Below, in pieces: positions 17,882 through 26,059 of a stretch of 37,002 nucleotides of DNA (position 1 is its first letter; each line of letters starts with the position of its first letter). Both the position numbers and the translations under genes were made by a program. The notes under the pieces are model-generated. The model was given only the letters and a program-made list of their open reading frames with translations. It searched no databases and was not told the origin of the DNA. The stretch comes from Burkholderiales bacterium (GTDB lineage: Bacteria; Pseudomonadota; Gammaproteobacteria; Burkholderiales; Burkholderiaceae_C), in NCBI GenBank assembly GCA_947453625.1, contig CANGHK010000052.1:1-37002 (forward strand), in the 5' to 3' direction.

Positions 17882-18032
17882 GACTCAGCCCGCGCCACAG
17901 AGGGCGCGGGCCTTCGTAGGCGTCAGGCCCTGCGCAGGCAGGCCCTGACGTCCGACTCAGCCCCAGCCACAGAGGGCCAGGGCCTTCGTAGGCGTCAGGC
18001 CCTGCGCAGGCAGGCCCTGACGTCCGACTCAG
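17882..18032 (-). repeat. 72-bp tandem repeat, two copies, each with two hairpins
   Basis: Units at 17882-17953 and 17954-18025 are followed by a 7-base start of a third unit (18026-18032) that overlaps the CoA-transferase stop codon. Each unit holds a short hairpin (17889-17910 and 17961-17982, 8-bp stem, 6-base loop) and a second hairpin (17922-17949 and 17994-18021, 12 positions with one mismatch). The first stem differs between copies, but on the minus strand both pair fully: copy 2 replaces two Watson-Crick pairs with U-G and G-U. The period is 24 codons. It probably acts as a 3' RNA structure or is a mobile palindromic repeat. Confidence 0.85.
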
Positions 18033-19240
18033 ACCACCGCCTGCTCGCGCAGTGCCAGGATGTCGGCCGCGCCGTAGCCCAGCTCGGCCAGGATCTGCTC
18101 GGTGTGCTCGCCCAGCAGCGGCGGGCGCAGGCGATCCACCGGCGCGGTCTCGGTCATCCACAGCGGCACCGCCGCCACCGGCGCCGGCAGCGGCAGGCCG
18201 GGGTAGTCGGTGGCCTGCAGCAGGCCCAGCGCCTGCACCTGCGGGTGGTCCAGCGCCTGCTGCGGCGACAGCACCGGCGCGCTGGGGATCATCGCCGCGC
18301 CCAGCAAGTCGACGATCTCGTCGCAGTCGCGCTCGGCGCACCAGCGTGCCATGCGCGCGCTGATCAGCGGGCCATGCCGGCCGCGCCCATCGTCGTCGCT
18401 GAAGCGCGGGTCGCCCGCCCAGTCCGGGTCGCCCTCGGCATGGCCGCCGGGGCCGGTCTGGCCCATCAGCTTGGCCCAGCGCCGGAACAGCGGGTTGCCG
18501 GTCACGGCGACCAGGATCTGGCCGTCGCGGGTGGCGTAGATGTCCATCGGTCCCGAGGTCTGGCCGCGGTTGCCGGTGGCCACGCGGTTGGGCACGGCCA
18601 CCGCCTGCTCGATCAGCGTCGCGTTGGTCAGCGTCACCGCGGTGGCCAGCAGCGCGCCGGTCACCATCTGGCCCTTGCCCGAGCGCTGGCGCTCCATCAG
18701 CGCGGCCATCGCGCCAAAGGCGCAGTGCAGCGCGGTGCCGAAGTCGACCCAGTTCACCGCCGCGCGGTAGGGCTCGCCCGGCTGGCCGGTCATGTAGACC
18801 GCGCCCGACATCGCCTGGCCCACGCCGTCGAAGCCGACCTGGCCGCTCAGCGGGCCGACCGGGCCGTAGGCGGTGTTGGTGACGAAGATGATGTCCTCGC
18901 GCAAGCCGCGCAGCGTGGCGTAGTCCAGGCCCATCGCCAGCAGCGTGGCCTGGGGCAGGTTGGCGATCACCACGTCGGCGCCGCGCACCAGCCTGGCCAC
19001 CACCTCGCGGCCTTTGGGCGACGCCGGATCCAGCGTCATCGAGCGCTTGTTGCGGTTCATCTGCAGGAACAGCGCGCCCACCCCGCCGCCCACCTGGGCC
19101 GGGAAGCGGTCCTCGCTGCCGTCGCGCTTCTCGATGCGGATCACGTCGGCGCCGTACTCGGCCAGCAGCGCCGCGCAATAGGGGCCGGCGATGTAGCGGC
19201 CGAAATCCAGGACGCGAATACCGTGCAACAAGGCAGTCAT
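18029..19240 (-). CDS. CaiB/BaiF family CoA-transferase (type III)
   Basis: A 403-residue cytosolic enzyme moving CoA between acyl-CoA and a free acid. The N-terminus has the Rossmann-like start IRVLDFGRYIAGPYCAALLAEYGADVIRIE. The catalytic Asp is Asp166 in NWVDFGTAL, close to Asp169 of formyl-CoA transferase. The length matches the family (about 400). The ATG at 19238-19240 (MTALLHG) fits the family start better than a longer in-frame extension from 19285. The Shine-Dalgarno sequence is weak. The stop codon overlaps the first bases of the 72-bp repeat. Donor and acceptor are unknown. Confidence 0.9.
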   Translation of the reverse strand: MTALLHGIRVLDFGRYIAGPYCAALLAEYGADVIRIEKRDGSEDRFPAQVGGGVGALFLQMNRNKRSMTLDPASPKGREVVARLVRGADVVIANLPQATLLAMGLDYATLRGLREDIIFVTNTAYGPVGPLSGQVGFDGVGQAMSGAVYMTGQPGEPYRAAVNWVDFGTALHCAFGAMAALMERQRSGKGQMVTGALLATAVTLTNATLIEQAVAVPNRVATGNRGQTSGPMDIYATRDGQILVAVTGNPLFRRWAKLMGQTGPGGHAEGDPDWAGDPRFSDDDGRGRHGPLISARMARWCAERDCDEIVDLLGAAMIPSAPVLSPQQALDHPQVQALGLLQATDYPGLPLPAPVAAVPLWMTETAPVDRLRPPLLGEHTEQILAELGYGAADILALREQAVV

Positions 19241-19437
19241 AGGGGTGCTTTCAAAGCGAGGGTGGAAAGAGAAAAAAGGGGGCAAACCTGGGCGGGCGGC
19301 GCGGATCAGGGCCGATCGGGATGACGTGGCCGGGCGGGATAGGCTCCAATCGGGGCTGACGCCTTGGCATCTGCCCGCGCCTGGCGATCTCCGACCCCCA
19401 CTCTGACCCGGCTCAACGCCCGCACCCGAAAGAATCC

Positions 19438-20670
19438 ATGACCGTGAAACCCGAATCCCTGGGCATGTGCTCGCAGCGCCTGTCCCGCCTGGACCGCTTC
19501 CTGGCCGACAAATACATCGCCTCGGGCAAGCTGCCCTGCGCGCTGGTGCAGGTGGCGCGCCAGGGCCAGTTGGTGCACCAGACCGTGCTGGGCCAGGCCA
19601 ATCTCGAGACCGGTGCCAAGCTGGCTGAAGACAGCATCGTTCGCATCTACTCGATGACCAAGCCGATCACCAGCGTGGCCTTCATGATGCTGGTCGAGGA
19701 AGGGCTGGTGGCGCTGGACGACCCGGTCCACCGCTTCATCCCGTCCTGGCGCGAGCTGGGCGTCTATGTCGCCGGGCTGCCCGGCGCCTTCCAGACAAAG
19801 CCCACCGATGCGCCGATGCGCATGATCGACCTGCTGCGCCACACGGCCGGCCTGACCTACGGCTTCCAGACCCGCACCAATGTCGACGCGGCCTACCGCA
19901 AGGGCCGGATCGAGCCCTTCGAGCAGAACGACGGGCTGGAAGGCTTCGTCCAGGCGCTGGCCAAGGTCCCGCTCGAGTTCTCGCCCGGCAGCGCCTGGAA
20001 CTACTCGGTGGCCACCGACGTGCTGGGTTATCTGGTGGGCAAGATCTCGGGCATCCCCTTCGACCAGTTCCTGCAGCAGCGCATCCTCGGGCCGCTGGGC
20101 ATGGTCGACACCGCTTTCCATGTGGCCGACGACAAGGCGGCGCGCTTTGCCCAGTGCTATGTCAGTTCGGCCGACGGCAAGCTGGCGCCGCTGGGCGGGC
20201 GCACCTTCCGCGAGCCGACCACCGCGCCGTCGGGCGGCGGCGGGCTGGTGTCGACCGCGGCCGACTACCTGCGTTTCTGCGAGGCGATGCGCTGCGGCGG
20301 CGTGCTGGGCAGCGGGCCCGACGCGGTGCGCCTGCTCGGCCCCAAGACCGTGGCGCTGATGCGCGCCAACCACCTGCCGGGCGGGCGCGACCTGGCCGAC
20401 CTGTCGGTGTCGATGTTCTCCGAGGCCACTTACCAGGGCGTGGGCTTCGGCCTGGGTTTCGCGATGACCACCGACCCGGCCAAGACCGGCATCGCCGGCT
20501 CGCTGGGCGAATACTGGTGGGGCGGCGCGGCGTCGACCGCTTTCTGGATAGACCCGGTCGAGGACATCAGCGTCGTCTTCCTGACCCAGTACATGCCGTC
20601 CAGCCAGTACCCGATACGGCGTGAACTGCGCACGATGATCAACGCCGCGGTGCTCGACTCCAAGGCCTGA
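19438..20670 (+). CDS. Serine hydrolase, beta-lactamase fold (EstB-like esterase)
   Basis: A 410-residue enzyme of the class C beta-lactamase/DD-peptidase fold. The SxxK motif is Ser72-Met-Thr-Lys75 in RIYSMTKP. The second motif is Tyr189 in WNYSVATDVLG, with Ser in place of the central residue and no YxN, as in EstB-type carboxylesterases. GGGGLVSTAADYLRF is typical of the family. There is no signal peptide, so a cytosolic esterase or lactonase role is more likely than a beta-lactamase. The start is ATG 19438. It is divergent from the CoA-transferase gene (197 bases, nothing recognised) and surrounded by acyl-CoA genes. Confidence 0.87.
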   Translation: MTVKPESLGMCSQRLSRLDRFLADKYIASGKLPCALVQVARQGQLVHQTVLGQANLETGAKLAEDSIVRIYSMTKPITSVAFMMLVEEGLVALDDPVHRFIPSWRELGVYVAGLPGAFQTKPTDAPMRMIDLLRHTAGLTYGFQTRTNVDAAYRKGRIEPFEQNDGLEGFVQALAKVPLEFSPGSAWNYSVATDVLGYLVGKISGIPFDQFLQQRILGPLGMVDTAFHVADDKAARFAQCYVSSADGKLAPLGGRTFREPTTAPSGGGGLVSTAADYLRFCEAMRCGGVLGSGPDAVRLLGPKTVALMRANHLPGGRDLADLSVSMFSEATYQGVGFGLGFAMTTDPAKTGIAGSLGEYWWGGAASTAFWIDPVEDISVVFLTQYMPSSQYPIRRELRTMINAAVLDSKA

Positions 20671-20705
20671 ACAGAAGGATTGACGCATCGGTGCTTTGGC
20701 TGCGG

Positions 20706-20789
20706 CTAGCGGTGGGCCCGCGTGCCGTCGTCCAGGCCGATGCCTGCGCCGACGATCAGCACATCGAAGTCCTCGGGGCGTTCATTCAT
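20706..20789 (-). pseudogene. Remnant of a flavoprotein (monooxygenase-type) gene
   Basis: A 27-codon minus-strand reading frame starting at ATG 20787-20789, with GGAG properly placed upstream, and ending at TAG 20706-20708. Residues 9-17 (DVLIVGAGI) are the start of an FAD-binding GxGxxG fold as in Baeyer-Villiger and related monooxygenases. The third glycine is misplaced and the frame runs into ten unrelated-looking residues and stops. The rest of the gene is missing, and the 3' end of the serine hydrolase gene lies just beyond. I read it as a deletion scar at the end of the crotonase operon. An in-frame internal deletion that kept the original C-terminus is possible. Confidence 0.6.
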
Positions 20790-20850
20790 CGCTGTTCTCT
20801 CCATGGCGCTGCAGCGGCACGCTCAAACCATGCGCCGGCGCAAGCAAGCG

Positions 20851-20930
20851 GACGCCGTGGCACCGGCTTCGCCGGGCCACTGGCGGCGTGCCCCCTTGGG
20901 GGGAGGCGCCGAAGGCGCTTCGGGGGGTCA
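20851..20930 (-). repeat. Palindromic intergenic element, copy 1
   Basis: Bases 20851-20889 form an imperfect hairpin whose core is CCGGC-TTC-GCCGG, and occur again, inverted, at 27529-27565 with one substitution and a 3-base gap. The adjoining 20890-20930 holds two further inverted repeats (CCCCC-TT-GGGGG and GCGCC-GAA-GGCGC) and abuts the crotonase stop codon at 20928-20930. It resembles the GC-rich palindromic repeats found between genes in Burkholderiales and may end transcription of the crotonase operon. Confidence 0.75.
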
Positions 20931-21812
20931 CTCGAATGTTGGCTCTTCCCACCAGGGGAAGAAGTCGGGCATGTCGGTCGAGACCTTGTTCGGGTAGACC
21001 GGCGTGCGCTTTTCCAGGAAGGAGCTGACCCCCTCGCGCGCATCGGCCGACTGGCCGCGCGACTGGATCGCCCGGCTGTCGACCCGGTGCGCTGCCATCG
21101 GGTGCGCCGCGCCCGCCATGTGCCACAGCATCTGGCGCGTCAGCGCGATCGACACCGGCGCGGTGTTGTCGGCGATCTCGCGGGCCAGCGCCCTGGCCGC
21201 CGGCAACAGGTCGGCCGGCGCATGGACCGACCGCACCAGGCCCTTGTCCAGCGCCTCCTGGGCCGAGAACACCCGGCCGGTGAAACACCATTCGAGCGCG
21301 GTCTGCATGCCCACCAGCTTGGACAGGAACCACGACGACGCGGCTTCGGGGGTGATGCCGCGGCGGCTGAAGACGAAGCCGAAGCGGGCGTCGCTGGACG
21401 CCATCCGGATGTCCATCGGCAACTGCATCGTCATGCCTATGCCGACCGCCGCGCCGTTGATCGCGCCGATCACCGGCTTGAGGCTCTTGAAGATGCGCAG
21501 CGTGGCGATGCCGCCGCCGTCGCGGTAGACATCGCCCACCTTGTACTTGTCGCGCGCCTCTTCGGCACGCGAGGCGTAGTCGAAGGTCTTGCCGCCGCCC
21601 GACAGGTCGGCCCCGGCGCAGAAGGCCCGGCCGGCGCCGGTGATGATCACCACCCGCACCGCGTCGTCGGCGTCGGTCTCGTCGAAGGCCGCCACCAGGT
21701 CGTCGCGCATCTGCGCGGTGAAGGCGTTCATCTTCTCGGGCCGGTTCAGCGTGATCGTCGCAATGCCGTCTTCGACGCTGTAGAGCAGGGTTTCCAGGGC
21801 GGGCAGGGTCAT
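20928..21812 (-). CDS. Crotonase family protein, probable enoyl-CoA isomerase
   Basis: A 294-residue crotonase-fold enzyme. Oxyanion motif AFCAGADLSGGG is at 63-74 and NGAAVGIGMTM at 119-129. Both catalytic glutamates of classical enoyl-CoA hydratase are absent: the equivalent positions are Thr128 and Phe148. Glu156 in RGITPEAASSWF aligns with the single catalytic Glu of delta3,delta2-enoyl-CoA isomerases such as Eci1/ECI2, so isomerisation is more likely than hydration. The ATG at 21810-21812, preceded by GGAG, is the start; the longer upstream frame lies inside the neighbouring gene. It follows the amidohydrolase gene by 26 bases in one operon. Confidence 0.87.
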   Translation of the reverse strand: MTLPALETLLYSVEDGIATITLNRPEKMNAFTAQMRDDLVAAFDETDADDAVRVVIITGAGRAFCAGADLSGGGKTFDYASRAEEARDKYKVGDVYRDGGGIATLRIFKSLKPVIGAINGAAVGIGMTMQLPMDIRMASSDARFGFVFSRRGITPEAASSWFLSKLVGMQTALEWCFTGRVFSAQEALDKGLVRSVHAPADLLPAARALAREIADNTAPVSIALTRQMLWHMAGAAHPMAAHRVDSRAIQSRGQSADAREGVSSFLEKRTPVYPNKVSTDMPDFFPWWEEPTFE

Positions 21813-21838
21813 GTCGGGGTCTCCGTTGGGGTGGGGGG

Positions 21839-23029
21839 TCAGGCGGCGACCAGCGTTGCCGGCCGCCGCAGCGCGGGCGCCAGCCCGGCGCCCATCAGGT
21901 CGATGAAGTTGTCGGCGTAGAAGCGTTGCACCGCTTCCGGCGTGCAGCCCTGCAGCGCCTCGTCGAAGCGCTTGAGCGGCGCGCGGCCGCCCTCGACATG
22001 CGGGTAGTCGGACGAGAACAGGCACATCTCCTGGCCGGCGTTGGCGACTATCCAGCCCGCGTCCTCATGCGGGTAGGGCGTGACGCGCAGCTGGCGCCGC
22101 ACGATCTCGCTGGGTTTGGCCGACAGCCGCTGCAGCCTTGTCTCGTTGCGGCCGAAGGCATGCGCGGCCGAATCCAGCGCCCGCATCCAGCCCGGCAGCC
22201 AGGCCGCGCCGAGCTCGATCGCGCCCCACTTGAGCCGCGGAAAGCGGTCGAACACGCCGTCGAAGACCAGCGTGGCCAGGGTCTGCATCACCGCGCTGGG
22301 GATGGGCATGTAGCTGACCGAGGTGAAGTTGTCGTCGCCGCCGTGGAAATCGGGCACCGCGGGCAGGCCGTTGAGCTTGTAGACCGGGTTCATCTTGTCC
22401 TCGCCGCCGACATGGAACAGCACCGGGATGCCGGCCTCCTGGGCCTGGGCCCAGACCGCGTCCAGCGCGACATGACTGGGCGCGTGGCGCCGCGGGCAGG
22501 TCGACGCCACCATCAGCGCCTTCGCGCCCAGCCGAATCGCTTCTTGCGTGGTGGCGCTGGCCAGCGCGAAGTCCTCCAGCGGCACGTAGGCGGTGGCCAG
22601 CAGCCGGGCGTCGACGGCGCAGAAGTCCGTCATCATCCGGTTGTGCGCCTGGGCCGCGGCGTAGCACAGCGCCAGGTCGTCGCCCGCGTCGAGACCGAAG
22701 TTGCCCAGGCAGAAGGTGGTGAAGACCAACTGGCTGGCAAAGCCGAACAGGTCGAGCGCATGCGGCCGGTCGGCGGCGATGAACGCGCCATGGGCCTCGT
22801 AGTTCTTGCGCAGCAGCAGGTTGGCGTCGACGCCGGCGCGGAACAGCGGGTCGGCATGGGCTTCGCGCGATCGCCCGGGGCGCAGGTTGCGGGCCAGCGC
22901 GGCCTGGTAGCCGGCGCAGGCGTGGAAGGCGGCCAGCTGGCCGGGCGCTAAGAAGTCGTCCAGGCAGTCGTCCAACTCCATCAAGTGGCTGTCGGCGTCG
23001 TGGATCAGTCGTCCGTTGGCGTAGCTCAT
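21839..23029 (-). CDS. Amidohydrolase family protein (PF04909, ACMSD-like)
   Basis: A 396-residue TIM-barrel metal-dependent hydrolase or decarboxylase. DADSH (11-15) supplies the first metal ligands, His206 in VLFHVGGE a further ligand, and Asp341 in SSDYPHVEGG the catalytic or metal Asp. The family includes 2-amino-3-carboxymuconate semialdehyde decarboxylase and other non-oxidative decarboxylases and ring hydrolases. The start codon overlaps the stop of the CoA-transferase gene upstream as ATGA (23026-23029), so the two are translationally coupled. This link with CoA genes suggests a decarboxylation or ring-opening step on a carboxylic acid; the substrate is unknown. Confidence 0.86.
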   Translation of the reverse strand: MSYANGRLIHDADSHLMELDDCLDDFLAPGQLAAFHACAGYQAALARNLRPGRSREAHADPLFRAGVDANLLLRKNYEAHGAFIAADRPHALDLFGFASQLVFTTFCLGNFGLDAGDDLALCYAAAQAHNRMMTDFCAVDARLLATAYVPLEDFALASATTQEAIRLGAKALMVASTCPRRHAPSHVALDAVWAQAQEAGIPVLFHVGGEDKMNPVYKLNGLPAVPDFHGGDDNFTSVSYMPIPSAVMQTLATLVFDGVFDRFPRLKWGAIELGAAWLPGWMRALDSAAHAFGRNETRLQRLSAKPSEIVRRQLRVTPYPHEDAGWIVANAGQEMCLFSSDYPHVEGGRAPLKRFDEALQGCTPEAVQRFYADNFIDLMGAGLAPALRRPATLVAA

Positions 23030-24273
23030 GGTCGGGTCTCCTCGGGTTGCGGTGGCGCTGCGGCGCTGAACACCACCTGCTGCGCGATCAGGCGGTCGAT
23101 ATGGTCCTCGGCAAAGCCGGCCTCGCGCAGCACCGCCGCGCTGTGCTGGCCCAGTTCTGGCGCCGGGCCGGCGCGGCGCTGGGCCACGCCGTGCAAGTGC
23201 AGCGGGCTGGGCACGGTCAGGCCGTCGTGGTCGGCAAATTCCACCAGCGCGCCGGCCTCGCGCATCTGGGTGTCGTCAGGCAGATCGGCCAGCGTGCCGA
23301 TGACGCCGAAGGTGATGCCGGCCGCGTCCAGCCGGGCGCGCCAGGTGGCCAGGTCCTGCTCGGCAAAGCGCTGGTCGAACAAGGCGATCAGCGCGGCACT
23401 GTGGGCCGCGCGCGCCGCCACGCTGGCGAAGCGCGGGTCATCGGCAAAGCCCTGCAAACCCAGCACCGCCAGCAGCGGTGGCAACTGGCGGGCGTCGTTC
23501 AGCACCACCAGGCTGAGCCAGCGGTCGTCGCGGCAGCGGTACAGGTTGCTCAGCGGGTTGGGCGCGTTCTCGCGCCCCTGGCGCGGCGGAAACCGCGCGC
23601 CGCTCAACTGGCCCTGCACCTGCACGCTGTTGGCCCACAGGCCGTTGGCCATCAGCGAGGTGCTGACCAGGCCGCCCGCGCCGCTGCGCTCGCGCCGGTA
23701 GAGCGCGGTGGTGATCGCCGCGAACAGCGTGATCGCGCTCGGGTGGTCGCCCATGCCGGGCACCGGGCGGGTGGGCGGTGCGCGGTGGTCGGCGCGCACC
23801 AGGTCCATCAGCCCGGGCCGGGCCCAGTAGGCGGTGACGTCGAAGCCGCTCTTGTGGGCCTCGGGGCCGGTCTCGCCGTAAGCCGTCATCGACGCGTAGA
23901 CCAGGCGCGGGTTCAGCGCCAGCAGGCGCTCGGCGTCTATCGCCAGTCGGCCACGCACCGGCAGCGGCAGGTTGGTGATGAAGACGTCGGCCTGCGCCAC
24001 CAAGCGGTGCAGCACGGCCTGGCCCTCGGGCTGCTTCAGGTCCAGCACCAGGCTGCGCTTGTTGCGCGAATTCAGGTCCCAGACGAAGTTGCTGGGCGGG
24101 TCGACGCATCCCAGCAACTGGTACAGGCCGCGGTGCGGATCGCCGTCGGGCGGCTCGATCTTGACGACGTCGGCGCCGAAGTCGCCCAGCATCGTCGCGG
24201 CCACCGGGGCGGCGATGAAGCTGGCGCAGTCTATGACCTTCAGGCCGGCAAAGGGCAGCATGCCGTCGCTCAT
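23026..24273 (-). CDS. CaiB/BaiF family CoA-transferase (second copy)
   Basis: A 415-residue type III CoA-transferase. It begins LKVIDCASFIAAPVAATMLGD, has the NSRNKRSLVLDLK region (68-80), and carries the probable catalytic Asp176 in GMGDHPSA. It differs strongly from the other copy at 18029-19240, so the two are not a recent duplication and probably use different acids. The start is ATG 24271-24273, not the longer frame from 24318. It is the first gene of the operon with the amidohydrolase and crotonase, and is divergent from the DUF2889 gene across 59 bases, so a compact shared promoter region is likely. Confidence 0.9.
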   Translation of the reverse strand: MSDGMLPFAGLKVIDCASFIAAPVAATMLGDFGADVVKIEPPDGDPHRGLYQLLGCVDPPSNFVWDLNSRNKRSLVLDLKQPEGQAVLHRLVAQADVFITNLPLPVRGRLAIDAERLLALNPRLVYASMTAYGETGPEAHKSGFDVTAYWARPGLMDLVRADHRAPPTRPVPGMGDHPSAITLFAAITTALYRRERSGAGGLVSTSLMANGLWANSVQVQGQLSGARFPPRQGRENAPNPLSNLYRCRDDRWLSLVVLNDARQLPPLLAVLGLQGFADDPRFASVAARAAHSAALIALFDQRFAEQDLATWRARLDAAGITFGVIGTLADLPDDTQMREAGALVEFADHDGLTVPSPLHLHGVAQRRAGPAPELGQHSAAVLREAGFAEDHIDRLIAQQVVFSAAAPPQPEETRP

Positions 24274-24332
24274 GTGACGCTCCCGACCCTGGGGGTGCGT
24301 GCGACGATTCGCCCGCATCCTGGAGACACTGA

Positions 24333-24926
24333 ATGGCCATCCCTGGCGAAGACCTGCATGCGGACCTGGCCGGCGGCTGGGTGCTGCCCGAGCCCGCGCC
24401 GCGCGAAGCGGTACACACCCGCAGCATCGTCTGCCGCAGCTTTCGCCGCGACGATGGGCTCATCGACATCGACGGCCGCTTCATCGACACCCGGCCGTTT
24501 GCCTACGACAGCGATTTCCGCGGCCCCTGCGAGTCCGGATCGGCGCTGCACAACATGCAGCTGCGCCTGACGGTCAAGCGCGACCGCACCATCCACGCGC
24601 TGGCCTCTGCGATGCCGGGCACGCCTTACAGCGGCTGCGCCGAGGTCAACGCCAACTTCCAGCGCCTGGTGGGCTTGTCGCTGGCGCGGGGTTTTCGCAA
24701 GGCGCTGCGCGAGCGGCTGGCCGGCGTCGAGGGCTGCACCCATATCCTGGCCTTGCTCGACACGATGGCCGCGGCGGCGGTGCAGTCCTTCGCCTCCACC
24801 GCCTATGCGCCGCGCAAGCCGGGCCAGGCCGAGCCGGTGCGGATCTGGAAGCTCGAGTCGCTGATCGACAGCTGCTGGTCTTACCGCAGCGACGGCCCGG
24901 TGATGCGCCAAATGCAGCAGCGCTGA
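24333..24926 (+). CDS. DUF2889 domain-containing protein
   Basis: A 197-residue soluble protein. The pattern of an HTR segment near residue 30, CRSFRRDDGLIDIDGRFID, then a central region ending TPYSGCAEVN, and a C-terminal CTHILALLDTMAAAA matches DUF2889, whose function is unknown. The conserved Cys and His residues (CAEVN and GCTHI) could form a metal or catalytic site. The start ATG 24333 has GGAGA at 24322-24326. It sits alone on the + strand between the kinase and CoA-transferase genes, with 20 bases between its stop and the kinase stop, inside the CoA gene cluster. Confidence 0.82.
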   Translation: MAIPGEDLHADLAGGWVLPEPAPREAVHTRSIVCRSFRRDDGLIDIDGRFIDTRPFAYDSDFRGPCESGSALHNMQLRLTVKRDRTIHALASAMPGTPYSGCAEVNANFQRLVGLSLARGFRKALRERLAGVEGCTHILALLDTMAAAAVQSFASTAYAPRKPGQAEPVRIWKLESLIDSCWSYRSDGPVMRQMQQR

Positions 24927-24946
24927 GGCCGGGCTGGCCGCCGCGC

Positions 24947-26059
24947 TCAAGCGCGCCGCTCCAACCGGTCCACCGCAGCCTCGGCCTGGGCCAGGGACTG
25001 GACGATCGCGCGCTTGAGCCCCTCCAGGTCGACGCCGACGCTGCTCTTCTTGCCTTCGAGGTAGCGGGCGTAGACGCCGTGCACGATGGCGGCCGATTTC
25101 CAGCGGTTGAAGCCGATGTAGAAGTCCAGCTGCGACAGGTCGCGTCCGGTGCGCGCCGCGTAGCGTTCGGCCAGTTCGTGCCGGGTCGGGAAGCCGGGCA
25201 GGCTGGTCGGCGGCACGCCGCGCACCGGCGCCGGGTCACCCGGCTCGGCCCATTGGTTCAGCGCATAGGCCAGGTCGGCCAGCGCGTCGCCCAGGGTCGA
25301 GATCTCCCAGTCCACCACCGCCGCGACCCGGCCGTCGGCGCCGACCAGCGTGTTGTGCAGGCCGTAGTCGCCGTGCACGATGCGCGCCGGCCCCTGCTCG
25401 GGCAGGTGGTCCATGAAGTACTGCTGCAGCGCATGGGCGCGCGGGTCGTCGAGTTGGGCGCCGGCGATCGACGCATTCCACGACCGGTACCAGGTCTTCA
25501 ACTGGCGCGCGATGTAGCCGTCCTTCTTGCCCAGGTCGCCCAGGCCGACCGCGTCGGGGTCTATCGAGTGCAGGTCAGCCAGCACGTCGATGAACGAATG
25601 CCCCAGCGTCTGGCGCAGCGCGGGCGGCAGCCAGCGCGCGGTGTCGTCGGCCGAGTACAGCGGGTGGCCGTCGACATGGCCCATCACATAGAAGGCCGCA
25701 CCGGTGACCGACAGGTCGCCGCAAAAGCCCAGCGCCGCCGGCACCGGGATCCGGGTTTTCACGGATTCGCTGCCCAGCGCGCTGATCAGCGCCCACTCGC
25801 GCGCCATGTCATGCGCCTTGGGCAGCAGCTCGCCCATAGGCGGGCGTCGTATCACCGCGCGCTGGCCCTGGCGGTCCTCGATCAGGCAGGTCAGGTTGGA
25901 ATGCCCGCCTTCCAGCCTTGTCCAGACCAGCGGTGGCCGCAGCGACGGCACTTGCCGGGCGATCCAGGCTTCGACCGCCGGGATGTCGTAGCCGACGACG
26001 CCGCCGGCGCTGGGGGGATTCGCGCTGTCGTTGATGGCGGTGCTCATGAGGGTGCTCAT
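24947..26059 (-). CDS. APH-fold phosphotransferase (LvaA/ACAD10-like kinase)
   Basis: A 370-residue aminoglycoside-phosphotransferase-fold kinase. HGDYGLHN (229-236) carries catalytic Asp231 and Asn236. VVDWEISTLGDALADLAY carries the magnesium-binding Asp250, and LEGGHSNLTCLI forms the glycine-rich ATP loop. It resembles the kinase domain of ACAD10/ACAD11 and bacterial LvaA, which phosphorylate 4-hydroxyacyl-CoA, rather than antibiotic kinases. The start is ATG 26057-26059, with AGGAG six bases before it. It is divergent from the thiolase gene and near a two-subunit acyl-CoA dehydrogenase and an SDR, which supports a role in hydroxyacid catabolism. Antibiotic resistance is unlikely. Confidence 0.87.
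   Translation of the reverse strand: MSTLMSTAINDSANPPSAGGVVGYDIPAVEAWIARQVPSLRPPLVWTRLEGGHSNLTCLIEDRQGQRAVIRRPPMGELLPKAHDMAREWALISALGSESVKTRIPVPAALGFCGDLSVTGAAFYVMGHVDGHPLYSADDTARWLPPALRQTLGHSFIDVLADLHSIDPDAVGLGDLGKKDGYIARQLKTWYRSWNASIAGAQLDDPRAHALQQYFMDHLPEQGPARIVHGDYGLHNTLVGADGRVAAVVDWEISTLGDALADLAYALNQWAEPGDPAPVRGVPPTSLPGFPTRHELAERYAARTGRDLSQLDFYIGFNRWKSAAIVHGVYARYLEGKKSSVGVDLEGLKRAIVQSLAQAEAAVDRLERRA

Noticed and set aside
17835-18028. The 72-bp repeats as a translated, repetitive C-terminus of the CoA-transferase
   Set aside because: The CoA-transferase frame stops at 18029-18031 at the usual family length; the repetitive peptide lies in another frame.
17882-18032. CRISPR array
   Set aside because: Only two units, with the whole 72 bp repeated and no distinct spacers; no cas genes.
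19438-20670. True class C beta-lactamase
   Set aside because: It lacks a signal peptide and the YxN motif; EstB-like esterase fits better.
24947-26059. Aminoglycoside resistance kinase
   Set aside because: The context and sequence resemble the ACAD10/LvaA-type acyl-CoA-linked kinases; no mobile resistance context.
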